A stretch of 64,000 nt of DNA from Marinobacter zhanjiangensis (GCF_014651935.1 NZ_BMXV01000006.1:62001-126000), one strand, 5' to 3'; positions 43,587 to 53,003 are shown, counted from the first letter of the stretch. Program-made: numbers and translations. The notes: generated by a model from the sequence alone, not told the origin.

Positions 43587-44039
43587 TTACCGGCTGCCGT
43601 GGCTGCCCGGAATGTGGTTGTGACTGCCATGGGGCAGGTCGCCGGTCAGGTCGTCCGAGAGGCCCCCGAGGATGCCACACTCGGCCACGGTACGGCCTTC
43701 CGAACAGGCCTGCTGGAGCCGGGACAGGGTTGACTCCAGTTGCCGCAGCTCCTCAAGTCGTTCCCGCACGTGTTCCAGGTGCCGGGCCAGCAGGGAGTCC
43801 ACTTCGCTGCAGTCTGCCCCCGGTCGATCCGCCAGACGGACAAGCTCACGGATCTCATCCTGGGCCATGTCCAGGTTGCGGCAGCGGCGGATAAACATCA
43901 GGCGGTCAAGGTGAGACTGACGATAGTCACGATAGCCATTGAGCTCTCTGTCAGGGGGCGGGAGCAGTCCGATTTTCTCGTAATAGCGCACTGTCTCTAC
44001 CGGGGTGCCGGCCTTTTCTGCCACCTGGCCAATCCTCAT
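43587..44039 (-). CDS. cadR: MerR family metal regulator, CadR/PbrR-like
   Basis: 150 residues. The N-terminal MerR helix-turn-helix is visible as MRIGQVAEKAGTPVETVRYYEKIGLL, followed by the dimerisation helix (DRLMFIRRCRNLDMAQDEI). The metal site is suggested by DCSEVDSLLARHLEHVRERL and the C-terminal AECGIL, the Cys pattern of Cd/Pb sensors. A histidine-rich tail (HGSHNHIPGSH) is similar to CadR. It activates the adjacent CDF gene through the 19-bp-spaced promoter. Both genes are on the same strand, whereas the usual layout is divergent. Confidence 0.86.
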   Translation of the reverse strand: MRIGQVAEKAGTPVETVRYYEKIGLLPPPDRELNGYRDYRQSHLDRLMFIRRCRNLDMAQDEIRELVRLADRPGADCSEVDSLLARHLEHVRERLEELRQLESTLSRLQQACSEGRTVAECGILGGLSDDLTGDLPHGSHNHIPGSHGSR

Positions 44040-44158
44040 GGCTGTTCTCCACTGGCTTGCTGATTACGGGTTTACCGGAAAGTGTACCCGGATACCGGCG
44101 GCACAGCCCAGGTCGGTGGCCGGCGTCAGACAGTCCCGCCCCCGCGATCCGCCCCTGC

Positions 44159-45490
44159 TCAGCGATAGGCGTCCCGGGTGGCGAAATTCCGGCTCAGTGG
44201 TGATCCGGGAATGGCGGCAATAACCTCAAGCCCTCCCAGCCGGCTGCGGTCGAAGGCCAGTGAGCCGCCGCGGGCATCCAGTACCTGGCGCACGGTCACC
44301 AGGCCTTTGCCGGCGGGCTGGTCCTCGTTGATGCGGAACCCTTCTTCCCCCATGTGTTGTGTTAGCTCGGGATCAACGCCGGGGCCGTCGTCCGACACTC
44401 CGAAAACCAGCATGTTGCCCTTGATGGCCAGGAAAACATTGACCTGGGATTCCGCCCATTTGCCGGCGTTGTCCAGCAACTGACCAAAGACTTCCGTCAG
44501 TTCCGCCTCGCGGATGGTCCAGGGATCGTTTTCTGTCACATCGGTGATCAGGTCAAAATTCACGTCCGGGTAGCGCTGGCCCAGCATGGCGATCAGCTTG
44601 CGGCATTTGCGGGCCGGAAAGCCCATGTTTTTGCTGGTGCCGGACACCGGTGGTGTCTGTTGGGGCTCACCTGTTGTGGCCGTGTTGCCCTGTTTTTCAG
44701 TCTGAGGCGCGGCCCTGTCGCCGGCTGCGGGAGCCAACGATTGCTGCGGCTCGGGTGGTGGCTCCGGCGGTTCTTCTTTCAGGGCCTTGTCGATGTCAGC
44801 GTCCAGCTCCTCCAGCGACACCTCCAGCTCCTCCGTGTCTTCCGGATCGGTCGGTGGTGCCGGCGGTGGGGTGCGCTCGGGGGGTGGTTCCGGTTGCCTG
44901 CGGCGTCCTGGCGAAGCGGCTTCAGGCGCGGGCGGCTCGGGGCGAGCGGGCTCCGGGGTGGTCCGTGGCGCTGGTGCAATGGGCTGCGAGAAACGCCGGT
45001 CGGTATGGACATGCTCGCGGGGTGTCACTGGCCGGTTCTGATCACTGCTCAGGGATTCCCGGCTAACGGCTGTATGGGCAGCCGGCTTGTCCGGCGGGCT
45101 TCCGGCGCCAGCCTGCAGGATCCGGTTGAGCAGCTGGACCAGAGGGCTTATCTCCCGGGGAGCGTCAGGGTCCAGCGCATTGCGGTGGCCCTTCTGAAAG
45201 TCCAGTACATCCTGCTGCAATTCCTTCAGGTGGGCCTGGAATAGTCCCAGGGACAGGGCGGCGCTAACGGACAGCAGTATCAGGATGCCCGCACCCAGAA
45301 AAAGCCATGGCATCAGGCCCGCCTGGAAGTTGCACACCCACTCTGAATAGCCCTTCTCGCTGCAATTGGCGATCAGCGGTTGTGCCAGCCAGGGGCCGAT
45401 CTTGCTGTGAACCACCCATGCCAGCAGGGTGAAGGTCAGGGCAAAGGGGGCGACCAGGAGAAACAGGCTGGAGCGGATGGAACGGCGCAT
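44159..45490 (-). CDS. Histidine-kinase-like ATPase protein without a DHp His box
   Basis: 443 residues. Two N-terminal membrane helices (LFLLVAPFALTFTLLAWVV and LFLGAGILILLSVSAALSLGLF) flank a short periplasmic part with two cysteines. A HAMP-like linker follows, then a Pro/Glu-rich low-complexity stretch of about 160 residues. The C-terminal HATPase_c domain has an N-box FGQLLDNAGKWAE, G1 SDDGPGVD, and G2 AGKGLVTVRQVLDARGG. I do not find the phosphoacceptor HExxxP-type helix, so it may be a degenerate kinase or a phosphatase-like ATPase partner. No response regulator lies next to it, so the partner is unknown. Confidence 0.65.
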   Translation of the reverse strand: MRRSIRSSLFLLVAPFALTFTLLAWVVHSKIGPWLAQPLIANCSEKGYSEWVCNFQAGLMPWLFLGAGILILLSVSAALSLGLFQAHLKELQQDVLDFQKGHRNALDPDAPREISPLVQLLNRILQAGAGSPPDKPAAHTAVSRESLSSDQNRPVTPREHVHTDRRFSQPIAPAPRTTPEPARPEPPAPEAASPGRRRQPEPPPERTPPPAPPTDPEDTEELEVSLEELDADIDKALKEEPPEPPPEPQQSLAPAAGDRAAPQTEKQGNTATTGEPQQTPPVSGTSKNMGFPARKCRKLIAMLGQRYPDVNFDLITDVTENDPWTIREAELTEVFGQLLDNAGKWAESQVNVFLAIKGNMLVFGVSDDGPGVDPELTQHMGEEGFRINEDQPAGKGLVTVRQVLDARGGSLAFDRSRLGGLEVIAAIPGSPLSRNFATRDAYR

Positions 45491-45758
45491 AAAGGGTACA
45501 TCTCCCTGGTGTACTGTTCCTCGCTGAACGTGCCATCAGGCGGGAAACAATAGACTGACACTTCGGACTTCCCTGAGCCCCGGGTAAACCGGGGGGCAAT
45601 CAAGCGGGTTACCTTTGGTTATGGCAACGTGTTCTTCAGCCACGGCACCTTTCACCGGTAACTCCGAGAAGCACATTGTGAACCACCAGAGACCTTTCTG
45701 ACATTACGGGTGTGACAGGGTGATGTCGTGTTCGTTCATAAACCGGACGGGTCAGCTG

Positions 45759-46355
45759 TCAGGCGCGGGTACTTCGGGCCAATTGGGTCAGGTCTCGGGT
45801 GATCTGTTCCGTGGTCAGGCCCGGGCGCAGCAACAGCCTTGCCTCGCCTTCGCCGTCGAAGACATAGACCGCCGAGCTGTGCGACACGTTATAGTTGCCC
45901 CGCTCGTCCGCTTCGTCGTAGCCGAAGGTGGTGCGATAGCGTTTGGCCAGGTCCCGCAGGGCGGGTTCATCGGCGGTCAGGCCCACGGTGCGGTCATTGA
46001 AGAAACTCACGTACTTGCCCAGTGCTTCCGGGGTGTCCCGTTCGGGGTCGACACTGACAAACAATGGCGTGACGTCCGCTTGCAGGTCCTCCGGCATCGC
46101 CTTAATGGCGCGGTTGAGCCGGGCCATGGTGGCCGGGCACACGTCCGGGCAGTTGGTGAAGCCGAAGAACAGCAGGCGGATCTGGCCCCGGTAATCATCC
46201 GCTTTCACCGTCTCGCCGTCGCTGCGAATCAGGGTGAACTGCAGGTCCGGCATCAGGCCATCGATTTCCTTGGCATGCCAGCTCTGGTCTGAACCGAAAC
46301 ACCCGGCCAGCAACAGGGCCAGGCCGGCTATCATCAAAGGCTTGGTCCAGTTCAT
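45759..46355 (-). CDS. SCO family copper chaperone (Sco1/SenC)
   Basis: 198 residues with a lipoprotein signal (LMIAGLALLLAGC). It has a thioredoxin-like fold with the copper-binding CPDVC in FFGFTNCPDVCPATMARL and the distal histidine in NVSHSSAVYVFDGEG, the three ligands for the CuA-assembly function. Sco delivers copper to cytochrome oxidase subunit II. The start overlaps the stop of the CtaG gene by four bases. The long gap to the histidine-kinase-like gene (268 bp) has no clear gene. Confidence 0.9.
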   Translation of the reverse strand: MNWTKPLMIAGLALLLAGCFGSDQSWHAKEIDGLMPDLQFTLIRSDGETVKADDYRGQIRLLFFGFTNCPDVCPATMARLNRAIKAMPEDLQADVTPLFVSVDPERDTPEALGKYVSFFNDRTVGLTADEPALRDLAKRYRTTFGYDEADERGNYNVSHSSAVYVFDGEGEARLLLRPGLTTEQITRDLTQLARSTRA

Positions 46356-47191
46356 CGGGTTGCTCCTTCCAGGGTCTGTGGTTGCGGCTTGGGGCGGTCG
46401 TCCTTCATGGCCCGGGACAGTATGATCAGTATGCCGATAATGCTCATCATTGCCGGTGGTATCCAGGTCAGGATGCCACCGATCAGCTGGTCGTCCTCTG
46501 GCGACATGGGCCAGGCCCGGCCGCAGACCTCGTACACGTCATACACCATGCCCCGGTTGAACACGATCCAGGCCCCGAGCACCATCTGCGGTACGCCGAC
46601 CAGCACCAGCAGCAGAATGCGCTTGCCATAGCCCAGGGAGAGAGGGTCGTCGTGGGGCGAACGGGGATCGAAGATCAGCCACCAGAACAGCAACCCGTCC
46701 AGCAGCATGCTCCAGTTCATCACCCAGTACAGGTTACGGCTGAGCATGGCGTCGAAGTGGATCGGGGGCCAGAGCCAGAAATACACCAGCCCGGCAAACA
46801 GGAAGGCGGCGATCAACGGCTGTTGCAGGGTGTTGTATGCCCAACGCAGGGGAATGGCCCAGGCGCCCAGCTCCGGGGCTATCCGCTGGTGCCAGAAGCG
46901 CAGTATCGGCAACGGGTTGGACAGGGCAATCAGCACCGGGCCCAGGTGGTGAAGGATCAGGTGCTGGCCCCGGTGGATGAAGAACATGTACTGGGCGTAG
47001 TAGTCGAACCGGGTCTGCATGACCGCGTAACACAGCCCCAGGCCGAGGAAGAAGGCAAATACCCGCACCGGACCGGGGCGTTCGCCATGGGGCAGGGCCC
47101 GGAAAGCCACGATATAGCCGGCGGCCACCAGCAGGTATGCCAGTACCGTCAGGGGCGAGAAGTCGTAAGGGAGCAGCACGGACCAGTTCAT
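46352..47191 (-). CDS. Cytochrome c oxidase assembly factor CtaG (caa3_CtaG family)
   Basis: About 279 residues with seven or eight membrane helices. It shows the family patterns YAQYMFFIHRGQHLILHHLGPVLIALS, WVMNWSMLLDGLLFWWLIFDPRSP and LVGVPQMVLGAWIVF. This CtaG family is distinct from the Cox11-type and aids caa3/cbb3 oxidase maturation. ATG 47191 is chosen over 47293, and its ribosome-binding site is weak. It is coupled to the sco gene (ATGA overlap). The structural oxidase genes are not in the window. Confidence 0.85.
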   Translation of the reverse strand: MNWSVLLPYDFSPLTVLAYLLVAAGYIVAFRALPHGERPGPVRVFAFFLGLGLCYAVMQTRFDYYAQYMFFIHRGQHLILHHLGPVLIALSNPLPILRFWHQRIAPELGAWAIPLRWAYNTLQQPLIAAFLFAGLVYFWLWPPIHFDAMLSRNLYWVMNWSMLLDGLLFWWLIFDPRSPHDDPLSLGYGKRILLLVLVGVPQMVLGAWIVFNRGMVYDVYEVCGRAWPMSPEDDQLIGGILTWIPPAMMSIIGILIILSRAMKDDRPKPQPQTLEGATR

Positions 47192-47387
47192 GGGATCACG
47201 CCGGGGCGTCAGGGCCTTTGTCGATATTGTTATCAGGTTGCCGGTTGCGGGACCAGACGTCGTCCGGCCCAAGGGCGAGAGTAGCAAGATCAACGCCTGA
47301 CCGGAAGCCTGACCATACCCGCCTGGTGGTCAGGCCGGCAGGTGTCGGGAGCGGTCCTCGCCAAACAAAGGGAGCCGCGGGCTGTGG

Positions 47388-47519
47388 TTACCTGTTCCTC
47401 CGGCAGCGCTCACTACAGTAGCGTACCTGATCCCAGTCCCGGGCCCATTTACGCCGCCAGTTGAACGGGCGCTGGCACACAGGGCATAGTTTGCTCGGCA
47501 ACCGGGTTTTTTTGTGCAT
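47388..47519 (-). CDS. Small DUF2256-like zinc-ribbon protein
   Basis: A 43-residue frame reading [15 protein letters not shown], then [20 protein letters not shown] and SERCRRNR. The spacing of Cys, Phe-Trp-Arg and the CSxRC pattern is typical of DUF2256, a family of tiny proteins, often near photolyase or cryptochrome genes. A DPRP photolyase-like gene is about 5.5 kb to the right here. No strong ribosome-binding site is visible, but the family match is clear. It is too short for usual gene callers. Confidence 0.72.
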   Translation of the reverse strand: MHKKTRLPSKLCPVCQRPFNWRRKWARDWDQVRYCSERCRRNR

Positions 47520-47614
47520 CGTGGTATCTTGCGTTTAACTGAGAGACAACAAACCCTTACGTCCGGTTCCCGGTTTCAGCTCAGGAATCGGGAACCGGTT
47601 CAGGAGATCAATTG

Positions 47615-49303
47615 ATGGCACGATTCAGCGACTGCCTGCCGCCACCGTCGGTGCTGGTCTTTGACTGGCATGGCACCCTGGTGGACACCCACGATGCCAT
47701 GTTCAGCGCGATGGAAGACATGCTGCCGCAGCTGGAAGACCTGGGGCTGGTGGAGCGGTTGTTGCCGGAAGATCAGTGCCGTACGCCGGATGATGCCCGG
47801 CTGGTGCGTTACATCCGCATTTTCCGTGGCCTGCACCCGCGCATCCTCGCGGAACGGCGGGTGTCCCGCACCGATATATTCAACGCTATCTTTGGCGACG
47901 ACCGGGACGCCAAGCTGATCGCCCACAAGGCCTATAACGAGTGCTACCGGAAGTATTTCGGGCAGGTCAAACCCTTCCAGCCCGGGGCCTATGAATACCT
48001 CACCGCCCTCAAGCGCATGGGCATAAAGCTGGCGGTCTCCACCAACCGCAACCGGGAATTCCTCGACAAGGAGTTGCGTACGGTGGATGAGGGCCGTTGG
48101 GCCAATCTGTTCGATGCCACTGTCTGCGCCGATGACGTAACCGAGTACAAGCCTGATCCCCAGGTGATCCTCAAGGCTCTGGAAAAGCTGGACCTGCCCC
48201 TCGATGACCGGGCCTGGTATGTGGGTGACAGCTACGTGGACATGCTTACCGCTAACAAGGCCGGCGTGTCCGGTGTGTTCTACAACGGTGCCTGCTGGGA
48301 ATCGGGCCGGATTGACAGCTGGTTCAGCCATCGGGATGCGCCGGCAGCCATACTGGACAGCTTCGAGGACCTGATGGACCTGCTGGCGCTGCTGGAGCGA
48401 GGGCACCCGGAGAACTTTGCCATGACTCCGGCGGAGGCGCGCCCGCGTCCGTTCCCGCCGCCGGAACGCCCGGCACCGAGGATTGAGCCGGACTGGCACC
48501 CGGCGGTGGTGAAGCTGATCCGCCCGGCGGTGGTGCTGTTCGACTGGCACGCCACCCTGGTGGACACCCTGGACGCCATGTACCACGCGGTGGACGATAT
48601 GCTGCCGGAGTTCGCCGAGCTGGGGCTGAGCGATCGCATGCTGGCACCGGAAGACAGCAAGACACCCGAGGATGCCCGCCTGGTGGCCTACGTGCGGGAG
48701 TTCGCATGCCTGCACCCCAAGGTCCGGGCCGACCGCAAGATCTCCCGCACGGATATCTTTGAAGTGCTGTTTGGTGAGGACCAGGAAGCCAAGCAGATCG
48801 CCCACAAGGTGTTCAACCGCCACTACCGGGAGCATTTCGGTACCGTCAAGGCCTTCGAGCCCAAGGTGCGGGAAGTGCTGGAGGGGCTCCGCAAAATGGG
48901 CATCCAGGTGGGGGTGATTACCAACCGGGACCGGGAATTCTTCGAGCACGAACTGGCCGCCGTGGAGGACACCGGCTGGGTCGAGCTGTTCGATGTGGAT
49001 GTCTGCGGCGATGATACGCCCCTGCGCAAGCCCCACCCGGACCAGCTGCTGCTGGCTGTGCAGAAACTGGACTACCCGCCGGACCCGAGTGTGTGGTACG
49101 TGGGGGACAGCACCACCGATGTGATTTCCGCCAAGCGCGCCGGGCTGACCTCGGTGTTCTTCAATGGCGCCCAGTGGGACCAGCCCTGGCTGAACACTAT
49201 CTTTCCCGGTACCCACAAGCATCCCCACAAGCCGGACGTGGTGGTCAATGACTTCTCGGAGTTCTGGGCGCTGGTGCTGGCCTGCGAGGAGGGCCCTCCG
49301 TGA
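47615..49303 (+). CDS. Tandem duplicated HAD-fold protein with DWH motif I
   Basis: About 562 residues in two similar halves (residues about 10-245 and 300-545). Each half has HAD motifs: motif I VFDWHGTLVD and LFDWHATLVD, motif II LAVSTNRNREF and VGVITNRDREF, motif III Lys in YKPDPQV and RKPHPDQ, and motif IV WYVGDSYVD and WYVGDSTTD. In both halves the second Asp of DxD is His. The nucleophile Asp stays, so phosphate transfer may persist with altered acid-base catalysis. A proline-rich linker joins the halves. The AGGAG ribosome-binding site fits ATG 47615. It stands alone and its substrate is unknown. Confidence 0.72.
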   Translation: MARFSDCLPPPSVLVFDWHGTLVDTHDAMFSAMEDMLPQLEDLGLVERLLPEDQCRTPDDARLVRYIRIFRGLHPRILAERRVSRTDIFNAIFGDDRDAKLIAHKAYNECYRKYFGQVKPFQPGAYEYLTALKRMGIKLAVSTNRNREFLDKELRTVDEGRWANLFDATVCADDVTEYKPDPQVILKALEKLDLPLDDRAWYVGDSYVDMLTANKAGVSGVFYNGACWESGRIDSWFSHRDAPAAILDSFEDLMDLLALLERGHPENFAMTPAEARPRPFPPPERPAPRIEPDWHPAVVKLIRPAVVLFDWHATLVDTLDAMYHAVDDMLPEFAELGLSDRMLAPEDSKTPEDARLVAYVREFACLHPKVRADRKISRTDIFEVLFGEDQEAKQIAHKVFNRHYREHFGTVKAFEPKVREVLEGLRKMGIQVGVITNRDREFFEHELAAVEDTGWVELFDVDVCGDDTPLRKPHPDQLLLAVQKLDYPPDPSVWYVGDSTTDVISAKRAGLTSVFFNGAQWDQPWLNTIFPGTHKHPHKPDVVVNDFSEFWALVLACEEGPP

Positions 49304-49437
49304 CAACCGGTTAGCGCCGCCGCGGCCTTCAGCCGCGTTCACGGTGAGGGTTGCTGGCGTCTTATCTGCCTATCGCCCTTGAAACATTGTGGCAAGAGGC
49401 CAGAGTTTCTGAACTTGTCGATCATTGAGGAGTTTCC

Positions 49438-51420
49438 ATGCGTGCTGACGCCCAGCGTTCCAATCAGCAAGACCATCCGGCAAACCAGGGGCACCGGAAT
49501 CAACCCGGGCCCTCGGATCCCGCAGCGGGCCAGGGCGGGAAAAATGAGCCGCCGCAATGGGTTCGGGTTCTGAATTTCCTGCTGCTTACCTTTGCCCTTT
49601 TTTACGCTGTGGAGATGATCACCCAGTCCGGCACTGAGGAGCTGACGTTCAGCGAGTTCAAGGAACAGGTGCAGGCCGGGCAGGTGGCCGAAGTCACTAT
49701 CGAAGGTCACCGGGTGCGGGGGACCCTGAAAGCGGCCGGAGGTTCTGAAGATGCCTCCGGGAGCCAACCATTCCAGAGCTATATTCCGGAGGTCGGTGAG
49801 ACACGGGTCATCGAACTGCTGGAGCAGAACAGCGTGCCGGTTACCGCTAAAGAGTCCGGCCCGAATCTGTTCTCGCGAATGCTGGTCAGTTTTCTGCCGT
49901 GGCTGATCATTCTGGGCCTGTTTATCTGGTTCTGGCAGCGGATGCAGCGCCAGATGGGAGGTCAGCAGGGCAGTGGGTTGTTCAACATGGGCAAGTCCAA
50001 AGCGAAGCGCTTTACCAGGGATGATCCCGGCAAAACCTTCGATGACATCGCGGGCTCGGATAATGCCAAAAAGGACCTGACGGAGATCGTTGATTACCTG
50101 AAGAATCCTGATTTTTATCAGCGTCTTGGTGCAAAATTGCCCCGGGGCTTGCTGATGGTGGGGCCGCCCGGTACCGGCAAAACCCTGATGGCACGGGCGG
50201 TGGCCGGTGAAGCCGATGTTCCCTTTTACTCCATATCCGGCTCCGAGTTCATCGAAATGTTTGTGGGTGTGGGCGCATCCCGTGTGCGTAACATGTTCGA
50301 GGAAGCCCGCAAGGAATCGCCTTCCATTATCTTTATTGATGAGTTGGATGCCATTGGCCGGTCACGGGGAACCGGTGTTGGCGGTGGTCATGATGAGCGT
50401 GAGCAGACCCTGAACCAGATTCTCTCTGAAATGGACGGTTTCTCTCCCCATGAAACCGTGGTGGTGATTGCCGCAACCAACAGGCCCGATGTTCTGGACC
50501 CGGCCCTGTTGCGCCCCGGTCGCTTTGACCGCAAGGTGACCCTGGATCGTCCCCATAAGCAGGCACGTGAAAAGATACTGGGAATCCATACCCGAGACAT
50601 GCCCCTGGGGGATGATGTGGACCTGGCTGCCGTGGCACGCAGGACGGTGGGATTTGCCGGCGCCGATCTGGAAAACCTCGCCAACGAAGCTGCCCTGTTC
50701 GCCGGTCGTGAAAACAGCAAGACGGTTCGTATGAAGCACTTCGACATGGCGCGAGACAAGGTGTTGATGGGCGCCAAACGTGAGCAGAACCTGAGCGATG
50801 ATGAAAAGCGGGTAATTGCCTTCCATGAATCCGGTCACGCGCTGACAGCGTTATTGTTCCCCAAGGCAGACCCGCTCGAGAAGGTCACCATCATTCCTCG
50901 TGGGCGCGCTCTGGGGTTGACCGAACAGGCTCCGGATGAAGACCGCCTGAACATGACCGCCAGCTATGCCCGTGACCGGATCGCGGTCATGCTGGGCGGC
51001 CGGGCGTCTGAGCAGCTGATCTTCAATGAGGTCAGCAGCGGTGCGGAAAACGACATTGAGCAGGCCACCAAACTGGCGCGCCGGATGGTCTCTCGCTGGG
51101 GCATGAGCGAAGTTATCGGCCCCATGTCTGTCAGCTCGAGCCAGGAGGAGGTGTTCCTCGGTCATGAGATATCCCGGGAACGCGAATTCAGCGAAGCCAC
51201 GGCCGAGAAAGTTGACGAAGAAGTAAGGAAGCTGATCACCGACATCGAAAAGGAAGTGAACAAACGGCTGGACAATAACCGTGATCAGCTGGAGCGGTTA
51301 GCCAACGCCCTGCTGGAGGAAGAAACCCTTGAAGCTGCCGACATCGACTCGTTACTGGATATCAAGGTCCGGGGCGAAGGTGAGGGCGGGAAACCGGACA
51401 GAGAGCGGAGTGAGAGCTAG
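49438..51420 (+). CDS. ftsH: FtsH-type ATP-dependent zinc metalloprotease
   Basis: 660 residues. The N-terminus is long and hydrophilic, then a membrane helix (FLLLTFALFYAVEMI), a periplasmic domain, and a second helix (FLPWLIILGLFIWFW). The AAA core has Walker A GPPGTGKT, Walker B SIIFIDELDAIG, and the second region of homology RPDVLDPALLRPGRFD. The protease has the zinc motif HESGH (HExxH), with AxxxA changed little from the usual HEAGHA. FtsH degrades misfolded membrane proteins and selected regulators. It has a GAGGAG ribosome-binding site. The N-terminal extension suggests it is a second FtsH paralogue rather than the main one. Confidence 0.92.
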   Translation: MRADAQRSNQQDHPANQGHRNQPGPSDPAAGQGGKNEPPQWVRVLNFLLLTFALFYAVEMITQSGTEELTFSEFKEQVQAGQVAEVTIEGHRVRGTLKAAGGSEDASGSQPFQSYIPEVGETRVIELLEQNSVPVTAKESGPNLFSRMLVSFLPWLIILGLFIWFWQRMQRQMGGQQGSGLFNMGKSKAKRFTRDDPGKTFDDIAGSDNAKKDLTEIVDYLKNPDFYQRLGAKLPRGLLMVGPPGTGKTLMARAVAGEADVPFYSISGSEFIEMFVGVGASRVRNMFEEARKESPSIIFIDELDAIGRSRGTGVGGGHDEREQTLNQILSEMDGFSPHETVVVIAATNRPDVLDPALLRPGRFDRKVTLDRPHKQAREKILGIHTRDMPLGDDVDLAAVARRTVGFAGADLENLANEAALFAGRENSKTVRMKHFDMARDKVLMGAKREQNLSDDEKRVIAFHESGHALTALLFPKADPLEKVTIIPRGRALGLTEQAPDEDRLNMTASYARDRIAVMLGGRASEQLIFNEVSSGAENDIEQATKLARRMVSRWGMSEVIGPMSVSSSQEEVFLGHEISREREFSEATAEKVDEEVRKLITDIEKEVNKRLDNNRDQLERLANALLEEETLEAADIDSLLDIKVRGEGEGGKPDRERSES

Positions 51421-51490
51421 TGTCCATTAGCGCAGGCTTGCTGACAGCCGCCCTGCTTGTAGCAAAGAACACCGACACCGGGCCGGGCCG

Positions 51491-52345
51491 ATGACTGACA
51501 GGTTGGGAAATGGGGGTTCCCCGGCGCTCTTCCTGCGGCGCCTGGGTCTGTTCTCGCGCCGTGTATTGCGCAATTTTCTGCACAACCGTGGGATTCTGCT
51601 GGCCGGGGGGGTCGGTTACAACGTGCTGTTGTCAGGGGTACCGCTGCTGGCTTTACTCGGGGTGCTGCTGACCCGCGTGGTGGAGGAGGAGCAACTGCTG
51701 GACGTCATGGCGATCCAGGCCCAGCATTTTGCGCCCGCCCACGCTGACCTGTGGCTGGATGCCGTGCGCGCTTTCATGGAATCCCGGGATATGATCGGAA
51801 TTGCGGGTATTCCGGTGCTGCTGTTCTTCAGCTCGTTCGCTTTCCGGATGCTGGAAGACTCGATTGCCATTATTTTCCACCGTCCGGAAAATCCCCACCG
51901 GAGCTTCTGGTATTCGGCCGTGCTGCCGTTTGCATTCATGCTCGTGCTGGGCATTGGTCTGCTGACGCTGACCCTGGTGTTTGCCTTCGTGAATACCCTC
52001 TACGAGGAGCCGGGGCTTATCCTTTATCTGCTCAGTTTTATCAGTGTCTTCCTCATGTTCAGCGCCACCTACAAGGTGATGCCCATTGTACGTATATCAC
52101 CACGCCGGGCCGTGGTCGGGGGGCTGGTAGCCGCGATCTTGTGGGAAGCGACACGGCTGGTCATGATGTACTACTTTCTCAATATCTCGTTCGTCAATGT
52201 GATTTACGGGTCACTGGCAACCATCATCGTTCTGCTGATCAGCCTGGAGGTGGGCTCTGTCATCCTGTTGCTGGGGGCCCAGGTGATTGCCGAACTGGAG
52301 CGCAGTGAGCGGGCCGGCATACCGTGGCATTCCAGTCCGGACTGA
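51491..52345 (+). CDS. YihY/BrkB family inner-membrane protein
   Basis: 284 residues with six predicted helices. Landmarks are FLHNRGILLAGGVGYNVLLSGVPLLALL at the start, AGIPVLLFFSSFAFRMLEDSIAIIFH, and PRRAVVGGLVAAILWEATRLVMMYYF in the second half, all typical of the YihY family. The old names ribonuclease BN and serum-resistance BrkB are not reliable function calls. It is 70 bp after ftsH on the same strand. The substrate or role is unknown. Confidence 0.85.
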   Translation: MTDRLGNGGSPALFLRRLGLFSRRVLRNFLHNRGILLAGGVGYNVLLSGVPLLALLGVLLTRVVEEEQLLDVMAIQAQHFAPAHADLWLDAVRAFMESRDMIGIAGIPVLLFFSSFAFRMLEDSIAIIFHRPENPHRSFWYSAVLPFAFMLVLGIGLLTLTLVFAFVNTLYEEPGLILYLLSFISVFLMFSATYKVMPIVRISPRRAVVGGLVAAILWEATRLVMMYYFLNISFVNVIYGSLATIIVLLISLEVGSVILLLGAQVIAELERSERAGIPWHSSPD

Positions 52346-52442
52346 TACCGGCTTTGGTCCTGGTGTCATTGGTTCTGGTCCCGGGTTGGCAAATGACCGC
52401 GGCAGTCGGCCAACGTTTATCCCCCTTTCAGGAGCAAGGAAA

Positions 52443-53003
52443 ATGACATCACCGGGTCATAAGAAATCCGTTCCCCTGGACAAGGTACGGCGCTACCTTG
52501 AGCCGGGCCCCATCGTGCTGGTGTCGTCGGCACTGGAGGATCGCCGCAATATCATGACCATGGGCTGGCACAGCATCATGGCCTTCTCGCCATCGCTGCT
52601 GGGCTGTGTTATCTCTGCCGGCAACCACAGTTTCGAGATGGTCCGTCAAAGCGGTGAGTGTGTCATTAATCTGCCCACCACGGACCTCACGGATCAGACA
52701 ATTGGTATCGGTAATACCAGTGGCGGTAACATCGACAAGTTTGAGCATTTCGGCCTCACCGCCGACGCCTCGGAAGCGGTGGCGGCACCGCAGATCCGGG
52801 AATGTTATGCCAACTTCGAGTGTCGGCTCGTGGATGATCGGCTGGTGGATGAGTACAACTTCTTTATCTGGGAGGTTGTCCGTGCCCGGGCCGCGACATC
52901 ACCGGAATATCCGCAAACCCTGCACTACACAGGCGATGGCGTGTTCATGGTGGCCGGCGAGGTGATCAGCCGCCGGGATCAGTTCCTGCCCCAGATGCTA
53001 TAA
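52443..53003 (+). CDS. Flavin reductase family protein (FMN-binding split barrel)
   Basis: 186 residues starting at ATG 52443 with an AGGAGCAAGG ribosome-binding site. The fold is indicated by GPIVLVSSALEDRRNIMTMGWHSIMAFSP, GCVISAGNHSFEMVRQSGECVINLP and FECRLVDDRLVDEYNFFIWEV, the split-barrel pattern of flavin reductase-like proteins. It likely binds FMN and may reduce it with NAD(P)H, or it may be a diffusible flavoprotein partner. The open frame to 52287 is not needed. It converges with the photolyase-related gene. Confidence 0.82.
   Translation: MTSPGHKKSVPLDKVRRYLEPGPIVLVSSALEDRRNIMTMGWHSIMAFSPSLLGCVISAGNHSFEMVRQSGECVINLPTTDLTDQTIGIGNTSGGNIDKFEHFGLTADASEAVAAPQIRECYANFECRLVDDRLVDEYNFFIWEVVRARAATSPEYPQTLHYTGDGVFMVAGEVISRRDQFLPQML

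Noticed and set aside
49321..49337. Hairpin CGCGGC-CTTCA-GCCGCG after the HAD gene as a terminator
   Set aside because: The stem is only 6 bp and no T run follows, so it cannot be called a terminator with confidence.
47600..49342. 580-codon open frame on the minus strand
   Set aside because: It mirrors the tandem HAD gene. Its protein is His/Gln/Val-rich without domains, while the plus-strand frame shows all HAD motifs twice.
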